In this document: in pieces, positions 9,950-18,672 of the stretch
Layout: each line of letters starts with the position of its first letter
Position numbering within the stretch: position 1 is the stretch's first letter
Assembly (NCBI RefSeq): GCF_014698965.1
Contig: NZ_JACXAE010000126.1
Span: 124,001 to 188,000, forward strand
Reading direction: 5' to 3'
Origin: Iningainema tapete BLCC-T55
Lineage (GTDB): Bacteria > Cyanobacteriota > Cyanobacteriia > Cyanobacteriales > Nostocaceae
DNA length: 64,000 bases
Notes under the pieces: generated by a model
Seen by the model: the letters and a program-made list of their open reading frames with translations, nothing else
Told to the model about the DNA's origin: nothing
Databases searched by the model: none
Made by a program: the position numbers and the translations under genes

Positions 9950-10998
9950 ACTCGATTCACCTCCAACAATAAAGCATTAACTAAGCGATTTGTCCGCTCC
10001 ATATCTTCAAAACTAATTGGAGGCTCAGTGCCATCAATTAGTGCTTGATAGGTTTTGTCCAACAACCGATGCATACCTTCATAAGGCGTTTTTTGCATAA
10101 TCTTGCGATGAAAGTTAATAAATGTCGCCCCAATTAAATCGCATCCATTGACAAAATGATTAATCAACGGAGAGAGCAATTCCCCAGCGCGGGGTATAAC
10201 ACAACGTAAGTGAGGCTGAAACAAATCAGTTTCTGCATAACCTTTGGAACCTCTTACCGTCACAGCAAAAGTCTTGGGTGGTGTATGACAACTAAATCGA
10301 ATTCGAGCGTGTGCTGAACCAGAGATGACGATCGCATCAAGGTCATCATACCGGAACAAGTTCCCACCACCGTGATTACTCCATGCCGCGCTAACGCGAT
10401 CAAAATCTGGGATAAAACGCACCACCAAAGAACACAGATGGGTAATAAAATCATGAATTACCCCTGCAGGCATCTTATGAATAGGATTAGGCAAATTTTC
10501 ATCAGCAAATACTCCTCCATCCCGAACAGGAACAGCGATGCGGACTTCAACTTCCTGCACCTCACCAAGAACACCATCCGCAACTAATTTCTGAATCGCG
10601 AGAATTTTTTCATTAAAGCAGTAATTCTGATTTTCAATCAACCAGCGCTGATGAGACTGTGCAAAAGACCAAAGTTCTTTAAACTCATCATAAGTTGGAG
10701 TAATCGGCTTCTCACAGAATACATGAACACCAGCTTCCAGACAATCCTTAGCGATCGGCTTGTGAGTATGAGGCGGAGTCAGAATATGTACAACATTAGG
10801 CTTCACCTCACTAAGCATCTGACGATAATCAGTGAAAGTCGAGTCGGCACCATAACGTTTTGCCGCATACCTAGCAGCCGCTTTAGAAAGATCGCAAACA
10901 CTAACAAGATGTGCTTTATCACATTGAGCCAAAAAACTAAGATGCTCTTTAGAAATTGCCCCTGTGCCAATTACTGCTGATTTGAGTTTTGTTGTCAT
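9946..10998 (-). CDS. Gfo/Idh/MocA-family oxidoreductase
   Basis: The 350-residue product has the N-terminal dinucleotide-binding motif AVIGTGAISKEHLSFLAQCD and the family signature EAGVHVFCEKPITPTYDEF, where the EKP lysine is normally catalytic. Members oxidise or reduce sugars and nucleotide sugars with NAD(P). It forms an operon with the epimerase (4-bp overlap) and lies 21 bp after the GT2 gene. Together these genes could make a modified sugar such as a keto- or deoxy-sugar for the polymer; that is inference from context. Confidence 0.85.
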   Translation of the reverse strand: MTTKLKSAVIGTGAISKEHLSFLAQCDKAHLVSVCDLSKAAARYAAKRYGADSTFTDYRQMLSEVKPNVVHILTPPHTHKPIAKDCLEAGVHVFCEKPITPTYDEFKELWSFAQSHQRWLIENQNYCFNEKILAIQKLVADGVLGEVQEVEVRIAVPVRDGGVFADENLPNPIHKMPAGVIHDFITHLCSLVVRFIPDFDRVSAAWSNHGGGNLFRYDDLDAIVISGSAHARIRFSCHTPPKTFAVTVRGSKGYAETDLFQPHLRCVIPRAGELLSPLINHFVNGCDLIGATFINFHRKIMQKTPYEGMHRLLDKTYQALIDGTEPPISFEDMERTNRLVNALLLEVNRV

Positions 10999-11019
10999 AA
11001 GTGGTAATTGTTAATTTTT

Positions 11020-12018
11020 TTAAGTTGGCTCTGTGACACTTTTATATTCAACTATGGTGCGTTGTTGTTTTAATAACCGAGAAATGTGAAACTTAATTTG
11101 ACCCTGTAATTGAGGAAATTTATCTAACACGCAAAACAGGGCGTAAAGAATCGAATCCTTTGACTTAAACCCGCGTTCTCGTGTCATTTTATATACCTTA
11201 TATATTACAAAGGCATAACCCATTAACAGCAACAATATGCTCAACCCCCTAGTTGGAAATGCAACAGCAATCATCAACAAAGGCAACAAACCCCAGAACC
11301 AAATTCTGCGACTTTCTCTCACCCAATGTCGTTCAGGACTGTTACCATGTAGCCAAGAACCTTCAGCATAAGCATGACCATTACGAATTGAACGCTTCCA
11401 CCACTGACTAAAACGAGTGATTTGGGCATCGTGCAAAGTCATTTCTGCATCGATCCGGAAAATTTTACCACCTGCTTGACGCAATCGCACACAAAGTTCT
11501 GGCTCTTCTCCGGCAATCAATGTTGGATTGTAACCACCAACCTTTGACAACGCACTCACCCGCATCATGGCATCACCCCCACAGGCTTTAGCTTCACCTA
11601 TAGGAGTATCCCACTCAATGTCGCACAAGAGATTATAAACTGAGTTATGGGGAAATTCTTCACGACGGCGACCGCAAACCACTACAACATCAGGTTGTGC
11701 AACTAGTTCAGACACAGCTCGTTCCAACCATCCCTGAGCAACCCGACAGTCTCCATCCACAAACTGGACAAATTCGACTGGTTGTAGTTGCAACAAGTAT
11801 TCAAACCCTGCATTCCTAGCACGGGCGGCGGTGAATGGAATAGATAAATCGAGTTCTACTACATGAACACTAAGTTCTTGAGCTAGCTTTACACTACCAT
11901 CAGTTGAGCCAGAATCAACGTAAATTACTGTTCTTCCCTCACCAACTACTGATTTAAGACATTGATGAAGACGATTTCCTTCATTACGTCCAATTACCAC
12001 AACTCCAATAGAATGCAA
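11020..12018 (-). CDS. Glycosyltransferase family 2, TTG start
   Basis: A GT-A fold inverting glycosyltransferase of 332 residues. It opens SIGVVVIGRNEGNRLHQCL, then has TVIYVDSGSTDGS (nucleotide-binding DSGSTDG), EFVQFVDGDCRV (metal-binding D-G-D) and AGEEPELCVRLRQAGGKIFR (catalytic ED-like region). Two hydrophobic segments around residues 245-275 would anchor it to the membrane. The start is TTG: it is preceded at a good distance by a strong AGGAGGTG ribosome-binding site, while no ATG lies nearby. Confidence 0.88.
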   Translation of the reverse strand: MHSIGVVVIGRNEGNRLHQCLKSVVGEGRTVIYVDSGSTDGSVKLAQELSVHVVELDLSIPFTAARARNAGFEYLLQLQPVEFVQFVDGDCRVAQGWLERAVSELVAQPDVVVVCGRRREEFPHNSVYNLLCDIEWDTPIGEAKACGGDAMMRVSALSKVGGYNPTLIAGEEPELCVRLRQAGGKIFRIDAEMTLHDAQITRFSQWWKRSIRNGHAYAEGSWLHGNSPERHWVRESRRIWFWGLLPLLMIAVAFPTRGLSILLLLMGYAFVIYKVYKMTRERGFKSKDSILYALFCVLDKFPQLQGQIKFHISRLLKQQRTIVEYKSVTEPT

Positions 12019-12023
12019 GGCTA

Positions 12024-12033
12024 CACCTCCTGT
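12024..12033 (-). promoter_or_regulatory. Strong Shine-Dalgarno site fixing a TTG start
   Basis: On the minus strand the bases just before the GT2 gene read ACAGGAGGTGTAGCC and then TTG. The AGGAGGTG core is a near-complete anti-16S match about five bases from the TTG, which supports the non-ATG start at 12018. Most genes in this window have weak or no such site. Confidence 0.7.
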
Positions 12034-12076
12034 GAAGGTTAATGATTTGTTTAACTTAAGTTCTGTGCTGGTGATA

Positions 12077-13066
12077 TCAAACTACTTTGCAGGATTTGAG
12101 ATAAGCCTGCTTTTGCTGCAACCTGAACGTGTGAAGTAACTTGTTCATAGCACGCCATTGCAGAGGAGATTCTTTTCTCAACGGACCAAGAGGAGACAAC
12201 CAATCAGCTACAGGTGGATGTGTTTTACTGAGACATTCTAGGAATGTTTCCCAAAAGTCGGGCAACATTGCATCATGGTAGTGAATTATCTTAGCTTTTG
12301 TGAGTTTTTCTTCACTGTACCAGTGCTTATGTGTCCTACTGCCCATACTATAGTTGTGAGAGTAAGGCAAAGCACGCCAAGGAATTCCCATCTTAACCAT
12401 TGTCAAGCCTAAAGCAACTTGATCGTTGAAAAAACATCCAGATTCGTGGGAAGCTATACGGGAATCACACATTTGAAAAAATGTTTGCAAGTAATGCTCA
12501 GCAAAATTTGTTGAACGGCGATAAACAAATAAACCGCTATTCCAGTATAAACGGATACGTATCCCTTCCTGCTCTGTCTTGATCCATGGGAGGTCTTCAA
12601 TATCTAGACCTATATATTTGCAAATCTCTCGCCAATAAGGTTCATGTGGATCGTCCACACCTGTAGTGCCAATATTCTTGTCTGGGGCGCAGGCAGCAAA
12701 ACTTTCTTCTTGGTTGAGAGTGAGTTGATCCGGTTCGTTCAAGACTAGTAGATCGCTGTCTAACCAAGCAACACATTCAGATTTGACTCGCTGTTCTACA
12801 GCTTGTAGAGCATAAAGCTTATTCAGATATGTGTTCCACGGATAGTTACTTTTTTTTTGAAACCGAAGATATTGTACTTGTAAATCCTCTAAAAGTTGAC
12901 GTGTTTTGTGGGTAAGTGGAGGTCCAAACCGAGGAGTTACGGCAAATATAGGTGCTGAGGCAAACTTCCCCCCCCACCGACGCAGGCTCTGTATCATACG
13001 TACAGTTTGGATTTCCAGCCTTCCCGACTCAACGCAGCACACGAAAGTAATATTAGTTTCACTCAT
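12077..13066 (-). CDS. Putative glycosyltransferase (GT-A/GT8-like), substrate unknown
   Basis: The 329-residue protein is not one I recognise as a named enzyme. It has features of a GT-A glycosyltransferase: an N-terminal NITFVCCVESGRLEIQTVRM strand-turn, a DxD-like motif in ECVAWLDSDLLVLNEP near residues 95-110, and a late KIIHYHDAMLP histidine motif of the kind that binds metal in GT8 enzymes. It overlaps the upstream polymerase gene by 4 bp (ATGA), so it is almost certainly part of EPS assembly. The acceptor and sugar are unknown. Confidence 0.6.
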   Translation of the reverse strand: MSETNITFVCCVESGRLEIQTVRMIQSLRRWGGKFASAPIFAVTPRFGPPLTHKTRQLLEDLQVQYLRFQKKSNYPWNTYLNKLYALQAVEQRVKSECVAWLDSDLLVLNEPDQLTLNQEESFAACAPDKNIGTTGVDDPHEPYWREICKYIGLDIEDLPWIKTEQEGIRIRLYWNSGLFVYRRSTNFAEHYLQTFFQMCDSRIASHESGCFFNDQVALGLTMVKMGIPWRALPYSHNYSMGSRTHKHWYSEEKLTKAKIIHYHDAMLPDFWETFLECLSKTHPPVADWLSPLGPLRKESPLQWRAMNKLLHTFRLQQKQAYLKSCKVV

Positions 13067-14331
13067 AATTTTACTTCATTATTATATGTTATTAAAATAT
13101 TTTTTTGTTTCAAAGTAAAAACAATTGTGATCAACAAAACCCAATATATGTTACCTAAACGCATTAAAAAACTCTCTGTCATGTTATTCATTGCCAAGAA
13201 AATGAGATATGCTAGTGGCCATATCTGTTCTGGTTCTTTAGTCGCGTAAGCTAGTTGTAATGACCGAGCCAAGCAAGTGAGATAAATAATAATAAAAAGT
13301 GCTAAACCAATCAAACCATTATCAAGTGCTAGATCAATGAAACCATTGTGAGCATGCGGTGGAATCCAGCCTGGTGATGCTATATTACCTGCTTCGATCG
13401 CATATCCGCTTCCTGGTGCCCAAAATGCACCACGCCCATAACCCAAAATTGGTCTTTCCATTAATCGAGCGATCGCATAACTCCACAAGGGAGTCCTACC
13501 AGTTAAAGTTGGATCTCTTCCTAAACCAGTTAAAAGTTCTACCCAACTACTGAACATCAATAAAGCAACACATCCAAAGATAATAATTCCAATGTCTACA
13601 AAAATTACACTGATCTTTCCTTGCCAGCGAAAGTTTTTATAGAAGTTCATTATTAGTAAAAGCAGCAAAGAAAGTACAAGAGCAGTTTTTGAAGTTGAAA
13701 GCAGCATTAAAAATATTGCCAAACTAAAACCACCCCACTTGTATAAAGCAAAATTCCCTTTAGGTAGTGAAAAAAATGCTAACGAGCTTAAAACCATCAT
13801 GCTACCAAGGACATTTTTGTATCCATATACTCCTTTCCATGCTCCTGGATGATCTGCTCCGTGTATGCCAATAACCGGGAGCCCGATGGCAAAAATTACA
13901 CTGAGACTAGCGCCTATAAATAAAGTAATTGCAATGAGTTGTACCTGTTCTTTTAAGCTAAATCTTGTCGCAAAATATAAGCCAAACGTGGTCATCATAC
14001 AGATTTCTTTCCCATTAAACCAAGTAAAATCTGGAAATTCTGACCAGATAAATGATAGCCATGCTAATGCCGTTAATACACAAAGTAAGATGTTTCTACT
14101 AACTACGATTAACGAACCTTTCCAATGAACACAAATGAGAATGGTTGAAATTATCCAAACAATATATCTCACTAATGAGACAACGGCTGGTGGCAGCAAA
14201 TCACCTATAGCACCAATACCAAATATTCCAGTGAAGAAGCTTAAGCTTAAAATAACCAAAGCTTGCTCAAAAACTCTGATAAATTTATTTACTCTGGCAT
14301 TTGTATAGTTAGAATAGTTAGATATGTTCAT
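13063..14331 (-). CDS. O-antigen ligase/polymerase (Wzy/WaaL-like) membrane protein
   Basis: A polytopic membrane protein with the O-antigen ligase family layout: about ten hydrophobic helices, a large loop with GRDPTLTGRTPLWSYAIARL and LGYGRGAFW, and a conserved PPHAHNGFIDLALDNGLIGL segment. This family polymerises or ligates lipid-linked repeat units on the periplasmic side. As the only such protein in the locus it is the likely Wzy polymerase. I chose the ATG at 14331 (MNISNYSN, 422 residues) because the upstream alternative at 14391 would overlap the previous gene by 46 bp. Its end overlaps the next gene by 4 bp. Confidence 0.84.
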   Translation of the reverse strand: MNISNYSNYTNARVNKFIRVFEQALVILSLSFFTGIFGIGAIGDLLPPAVVSLVRYIVWIISTILICVHWKGSLIVVSRNILLCVLTALAWLSFIWSEFPDFTWFNGKEICMMTTFGLYFATRFSLKEQVQLIAITLFIGASLSVIFAIGLPVIGIHGADHPGAWKGVYGYKNVLGSMMVLSSLAFFSLPKGNFALYKWGGFSLAIFLMLLSTSKTALVLSLLLLLIMNFYKNFRWQGKISVIFVDIGIIIFGCVALLMFSSWVELLTGLGRDPTLTGRTPLWSYAIARLMERPILGYGRGAFWAPGSGYAIEAGNIASPGWIPPHAHNGFIDLALDNGLIGLALFIIIYLTCLARSLQLAYATKEPEQIWPLAYLIFLAMNNMTESFLMRLGNIYWVLLITIVFTLKQKNILITYNNEVKL

Positions 14332-14345
14332 GCCTAATATTATCA

Positions 14346-15536
14346 CTATTTTTGAATTGTCATCAGAATCTGTTTTAGACCTGCTCCCCAACTTTTTGAA
14401 TTGTCATAAAATTGCTCTTGTACTTCTAAGCAAGCACGTCTTTTTTGTTCATAAAGTTGATAATTGCTATATAATTCAAGCAATGCATCACCGTAAGCCT
14501 GAACATCATCAGGAGGAACCTCAACTACAGCATCCCGAACATAAGATAATGCAGGACAAACAGCGGAGGTGACAACCGGACGTCCTGACAAAATACTTTC
14601 ACACACTACACGATTAAAACCTTCAATAAAGTCGGTTTTAGTGGGTACAATGACCACATGGGAACTACCAAACATAGATCGCATTTGCGTTTTGGTACAG
14701 TATCCATGACAGATAAAGGAACTATCAACACCTAACTGATGTGCAGTCTGACGCAAAGGCTCTAGTGCTGAGCCTTCACCACAAATGTCAAAAATAATAT
14801 CTTGTCTCCCAAGAGTGGCAAAACGGTGGGCAATTTCTAATAAGTCGAACACTCCCTTACTTTGCTCAACCCTACCAGCAAAAAGAACTCGCCAAGACTC
14901 ACGCTCCAGTGATGGTTCAGGTATATTCGCGAAGTCTGCTCTACGGTAGCTAGAAAAGAATTCCAAAATTGGTTGATGTTTACCTTTTGTGATTTGGGAA
15001 ATCTGTTTAGCTATGTCTAGTGACGCCACCAGTATTGCCTGACTGTTGTGAGCAAACAAATGACGGCTAAGTGCCAAATTCAATTTATCGACTAAACGTA
15101 GAGGTAGGTACTTACACCAGAGCATACAATGTAATGATGGAATAACGCAAAGCCCTAACCAGCTAAATAAAGATAGAACAAACCAATAAGTGGTGCCGCT
15201 ATCTGCAACTACGACGTTAGCACGAAAGCGCAGCGCAGAAGCTAGTAAACTCAATCCACACCAAATTTGTCTGACGTGATACAAAACTCCTGTGGCTAGT
15301 GGTAATGGTACAGGGCGACGCTCAACTATCAAGCGATCGTCTTGGATAAATTCCTTTTTGTTAGACTGAGCAATTACGTAACCCTTAGCATCTAAAGCTT
15401 GACAAACTGCATAAAATTGACTGGAGAAAGTAACTGATACTTGTGATGGAGCATCTTGACCTTTGAGCCAATAATTATATGCTTCAATAACATCTTCTGG
15501 ACCAACTGCATAAAGAATGCGTAGCTGTGTGGACAT
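14346..15536 (-). CDS. Glycosyltransferase, GT4-like
   Basis: The 396-residue product shows GT-B/GT4 landmarks: SWRVLFAGRVEQSKGVFDLL, IIFDICGEGSALEPLRQTA, and the donor-site block DFIEGFNRVVCESILSGRPV with the paired acidic residue. The N-terminal half contains a hydrophobic stretch near residues 115-140 suggesting membrane association. It lies 14 bp upstream of the polymerase gene and 56 bp downstream of the GT2 gene at 15593. The sugar transferred is not deducible. Confidence 0.8.
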   Translation of the reverse strand: MSTQLRILYAVGPEDVIEAYNYWLKGQDAPSQVSVTFSSQFYAVCQALDAKGYVIAQSNKKEFIQDDRLIVERRPVPLPLATGVLYHVRQIWCGLSLLASALRFRANVVVADSGTTYWFVLSLFSWLGLCVIPSLHCMLWCKYLPLRLVDKLNLALSRHLFAHNSQAILVASLDIAKQISQITKGKHQPILEFFSSYRRADFANIPEPSLERESWRVLFAGRVEQSKGVFDLLEIAHRFATLGRQDIIFDICGEGSALEPLRQTAHQLGVDSSFICHGYCTKTQMRSMFGSSHVVIVPTKTDFIEGFNRVVCESILSGRPVVTSAVCPALSYVRDAVVEVPPDDVQAYGDALLELYSNYQLYEQKRRACLEVQEQFYDNSKSWGAGLKQILMTIQK

Positions 15537-15592
15537 TTTTTGTGTGTGTTGTTAGTAGAATTCCCAGTAATTGTGAAAGAATACACAATAAT

Positions 15593-16828
15593 CTAAAACT
15601 TGGTATTAACATCGGCAACATTTATCGAATCTCGTTCAGTACGAACCCACATCTTTTGTGGTTTAACTAAGAACTTGAGATAAACTGGAATCTTCCAGAA
15701 AACGTAAAAAGGAATAGCTAAAAGTTCGCCTAGAGGTAACTCTTGAATAGCAAACTTAGCCCAAGCAACAAGAATTGCCATCAGGAAACAAAATCCTGCT
15801 GTCGCTACTAGAACTGCTGGTAACCAAGATGTTCCCAAGAAAGAGAATACTACAGTAGTTACCATTAGCACTAACCAAATCATAACTAACAGAGATAAAG
15901 GTGGCACACACAAGTCCAAAATGCTCACCAATAAATCGAACCTTTTTTGATATAATGCTTCCTTAAGCAGGATAGGAACATAAGTTCGCATAGTCTGTAA
16001 ATGACCATGTTCCCAACGGGTTCTCTGACTTTTTGCTGCTTGTTCTTGTTGTGGCCAATATCCCATCACTTTTGCTTCTGGGCAAAACATTGGTTTGTGT
16101 CCAGCAATGGTTAAATCTAAGCCTAGTTTTAAGTCTTCGACAATGTTACCATTAGCTAAATTCACTGAGCGAATAACTGACCAAGGAAAAGCCATACCTG
16201 AACCCAGCAGAGGGCAAGGCTGTCCTAAGTAGGCTAATCCTAGAGGGCGAACGAGATTTCTAACTATGTTGGAAAATTGTGCAATAATGTCTTTTGAGGA
16301 TCGAGAGTCTTTTGATTTGGCAATTAAGTAGGTAGCTTGGATTGGTCTATTTGTGGCTAGAGCATACTCAGTCAGTTGCTGGACTGTCTCTGGTGTAACT
16401 GTACAGTCAGCATCAACAATTACGACCACGTCAGGAGGATCTGACTCTATAGACTGTAAGCCATAGTCTAGGGCATATCCTTTACCTTTAAGATTGAGGT
16501 CGTGGCGCTCAATTACCATAGCACCTTTTGCCAGCGCAATCTTGGCTGTTGCATCATCACAATTGTCGGCAATGATGACTAAGCGGTCTTGTTTTTTCAA
16601 CGCTTTTGTCAGTTTTTCGATTGTTAAGCCGATTACTACCTCTTCATTATGTGCCGGGACTAAGACAGTAACTTGGGCATTTTGCCAATGATCTCCATTA
16701 GTGTTTTTATTAATGGCAAAGGTAGCCGCAGCACATTCTATGAGAAAAAATAGGCAGATAATCAGTAGTAGTGATGCGCTGACTAACAGAATAACATCAG
16801 TAAACCATATTCCGTAAGTAATTGACAT
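15593..16828 (-). CDS. Membrane glycosyltransferase family 2 (cellulose synthase-like)
   Basis: The 411-residue protein has an N-terminal membrane helix and a GT2 catalytic domain with VTVLVPAHNEEVVIGLTIEK, VIIADNCDDATA, VVVIVDADCTVTPETVQQL (DxD metal site), NIVEDLKLGLDLTIAG (ED) and a QRTRWEHGHL motif (Q/RxxRW), followed by two or three membrane segments. This is the arrangement of processive or cellulose-synthase-like GT2 enzymes. It may form a beta-linked backbone bond, which would fit the two neighbouring beta-1,4-glycanase-family genes, but that link is inference. Confidence 0.83.
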   Translation of the reverse strand: MSITYGIWFTDVILLVSASLLLIICLFFLIECAAATFAINKNTNGDHWQNAQVTVLVPAHNEEVVIGLTIEKLTKALKKQDRLVIIADNCDDATAKIALAKGAMVIERHDLNLKGKGYALDYGLQSIESDPPDVVVIVDADCTVTPETVQQLTEYALATNRPIQATYLIAKSKDSRSSKDIIAQFSNIVRNLVRPLGLAYLGQPCPLLGSGMAFPWSVIRSVNLANGNIVEDLKLGLDLTIAGHKPMFCPEAKVMGYWPQQEQAAKSQRTRWEHGHLQTMRTYVPILLKEALYQKRFDLLVSILDLCVPPLSLLVMIWLVLMVTTVVFSFLGTSWLPAVLVATAGFCFLMAILVAWAKFAIQELPLGELLAIPFYVFWKIPVYLKFLVKPQKMWVRTERDSINVADVNTKF

Positions 16829-16870
16829 TTCTATTTGTACCTCTATTACTATATTAAATTTGTTGACAGA

Positions 16871-18097
16871 TCACACGACAGATAATACATTTTCTTTAAA
16901 CTGATAATAAGTCTGCTCTATGTGTTTGAGCCGTCTTTCATAAGTCTTTTCAAATGTATGTTCTTGGGCAAATTTAAGCGCGAGAAATGACATATCTTTG
17001 ATAGCTTGTCTATTTTTATTTAATTCGACAAGTTTGTTGGCTAGTAACCGTGGTTGATCTATATCAATTAACCATCCCGCTTGAGAATATTTGACAACTC
17101 CTAAAAAAGCTTCATTTGCATAGCCAATAATTGGTACGCCACATGACATGGTTTCTAAATAAGTACATGAAGGGTCACTTTGTATATGACAGCAAACAAA
17201 TACATCTACATTCTTCTTCAGAAAAGGAAGTAGTTGTTTTTTAAAAGGTAACATCCCCATCATTTTGACATCATTATTAAGATCGCTTGCAGAAATTCTC
17301 TTCTGCATTTTGTCTTTGAGATCGCCATCTCCACAAATAAACATTTGAAACTGAACTTCAAGTTGTTTGAGATGTTGAGCAATGTCTATGAGGTGATCTG
17401 CACCTTTCATCTTGATTAAACGACCTGAAAAACATAGTCTTATTGGTTGTTTATTTTCACACAAATATTGAGTTCTTTCTTCAATTTCTTCCGGTTTTGC
17501 TAATAAATCATCATTGACGCGATTATCAAAATATAACAGTGCGTTGGAATTTATCTGACGATATTCTTCATAAGTTGGAGTGCCATTGCACTGAATTCCA
17601 TTCGCCAGAACTATAGATAAAAGATGTTTTTTTTCTTGGTTATCCTCCCAAAGATAGTTTCGCCAAAGACGAATTGGATTTTTGATATTGAAAGCTTTCA
17701 TTTGCTTTCTAGCTTTTAAAGTACATTCGGAAATATAAACGCAAGGAACATTGCCTTGCTTGCAGTACTGACTAATATGATTGTGTTTAGGGCTAACAGC
17801 ACTATATACAATGTTCGTATCTTCTAAAAGAACAGCAGGACTAAGATCTTTGAAAGAGACTACAATTAACTTAAATGGTAATTCGCTGATCTTGATTGTT
17901 ACCGTCTCAAGTAGTTCAGTTTTTTTTGGATCTTGCTCTATAAGCAGCCTCATTTTACCGGGCCAAAGACTAGAAAATTTGAGCATTTCATCCAAAAATT
18001 TTCTGACCATGACAACTTCTGTATTTGACAAACACTTAATTTGATAACTAAGTAGTACAGTCAGTCCTAAGTTTTGAGAATTCATCATAAGCACCAT
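16871..18097 (-). CDS. Glycosyltransferase, GT4-like
   Basis: A 408-residue GT-B protein. The C-terminal half carries IRLCFSGRLIKMKGADHLID (phosphate-binding GRL-xxKG), FQMFICGDGDLKDKMQKRI, and SDPSCTYLETMSCGVPIIGY, the donor-site E-x7-E equivalent. The start shown is ATG 18097; two further in-frame ATGs at 18088 and 18085 are also possible. It lies between the acyltransferase and GT2 genes, in the same direction. Confidence 0.8.
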   Translation of the reverse strand: MVLMMNSQNLGLTVLLSYQIKCLSNTEVVMVRKFLDEMLKFSSLWPGKMRLLIEQDPKKTELLETVTIKISELPFKLIVVSFKDLSPAVLLEDTNIVYSAVSPKHNHISQYCKQGNVPCVYISECTLKARKQMKAFNIKNPIRLWRNYLWEDNQEKKHLLSIVLANGIQCNGTPTYEEYRQINSNALLYFDNRVNDDLLAKPEEIEERTQYLCENKQPIRLCFSGRLIKMKGADHLIDIAQHLKQLEVQFQMFICGDGDLKDKMQKRISASDLNNDVKMMGMLPFKKQLLPFLKKNVDVFVCCHIQSDPSCTYLETMSCGVPIIGYANEAFLGVVKYSQAGWLIDIDQPRLLANKLVELNKNRQAIKDMSFLALKFAQEHTFEKTYERRLKHIEQTYYQFKENVLSVV

Positions 18098-18139
18098 CTG
18101 GTAAAGTTGTCAAAATTTGTATGAGTGACGACCTCATGC

Positions 18140-18667
18140 TTAGATAATTCTTGCAGGTATTCCAACTGCGGTAGCTTCGGCTGGAACATCGCACAAAACT
18201 ACAGCATTAGCACCGATATTTGCGCGATCGCCTATTTGGACGTTGCCAAAGATTTTCGCACCCGCACCAACATTGACACGGTTGCCTAATTTAGGTGCAT
18301 CAAAAGGACGATCCAGATAACGGTTGCCCAAAGTCACCCCTTGGCGAATAATACAATCATCTCCAATTGTGCAGTCTCCGTGAATGACTATTGCTCCCTG
18401 ATGTTCAATAATGACGCGGCGACCAAGTTGCACAGAATATGGTAGTTCTATTCCATAATGATTCCGAACTTTGCGAAATAGCATTCGATAAAGAATGCTC
18501 AAAGGCGCTCGCAAAAGTAGTGGTTTAATATTCATTCGCCAAACGCCAAAACGGTGAACTGCTACAGCTCGAAATCCAGGCTTAGTCCAGTCACGTCCGT
18601 GAGCAATCCAGTCTTCTTTCACAATCTGCCAAAGATTTAAAGGTGTTTGTTCAGATGAATTTTCCAT
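18140..18667 (-). CDS. Serine-acetyltransferase-like hexapeptide acyltransferase (WcaB-like)
   Basis: The product contains an N-terminal helical part with GFRAVAVHRFGVWRM and a left-handed beta-helix: RVIIEHQGAIVIHGDCTIGD, IIRQGVTLGNRY and NIGANAVVLCDVPAEATAVG. This pattern is shared by CysE and by EPS acetyltransferases such as WcaB; in this setting EPS O-acetylation is more likely than cysteine synthesis. I use the ATG at 18667, 5 bp after the wzc-like stop; an ATG at 18688 would overlap that gene by 16 bp. Confidence 0.82.
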   Translation of the reverse strand: MENSSEQTPLNLWQIVKEDWIAHGRDWTKPGFRAVAVHRFGVWRMNIKPLLLRAPLSILYRMLFRKVRNHYGIELPYSVQLGRRVIIEHQGAIVIHGDCTIGDDCIIRQGVTLGNRYLDRPFDAPKLGNRVNVGAGAKIFGNVQIGDRANIGANAVVLCDVPAEATAVGIPARII

Positions 18668-18672
18668 CAAAT

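Noticed and set aside
14332-14391. Upstream start of the Wzy-like gene at 14391
   Set aside because: It would overlap the previous gene by 46 bp and adds a hydrophilic tail; ATG 14331 leaves a normal 14-bp gap.
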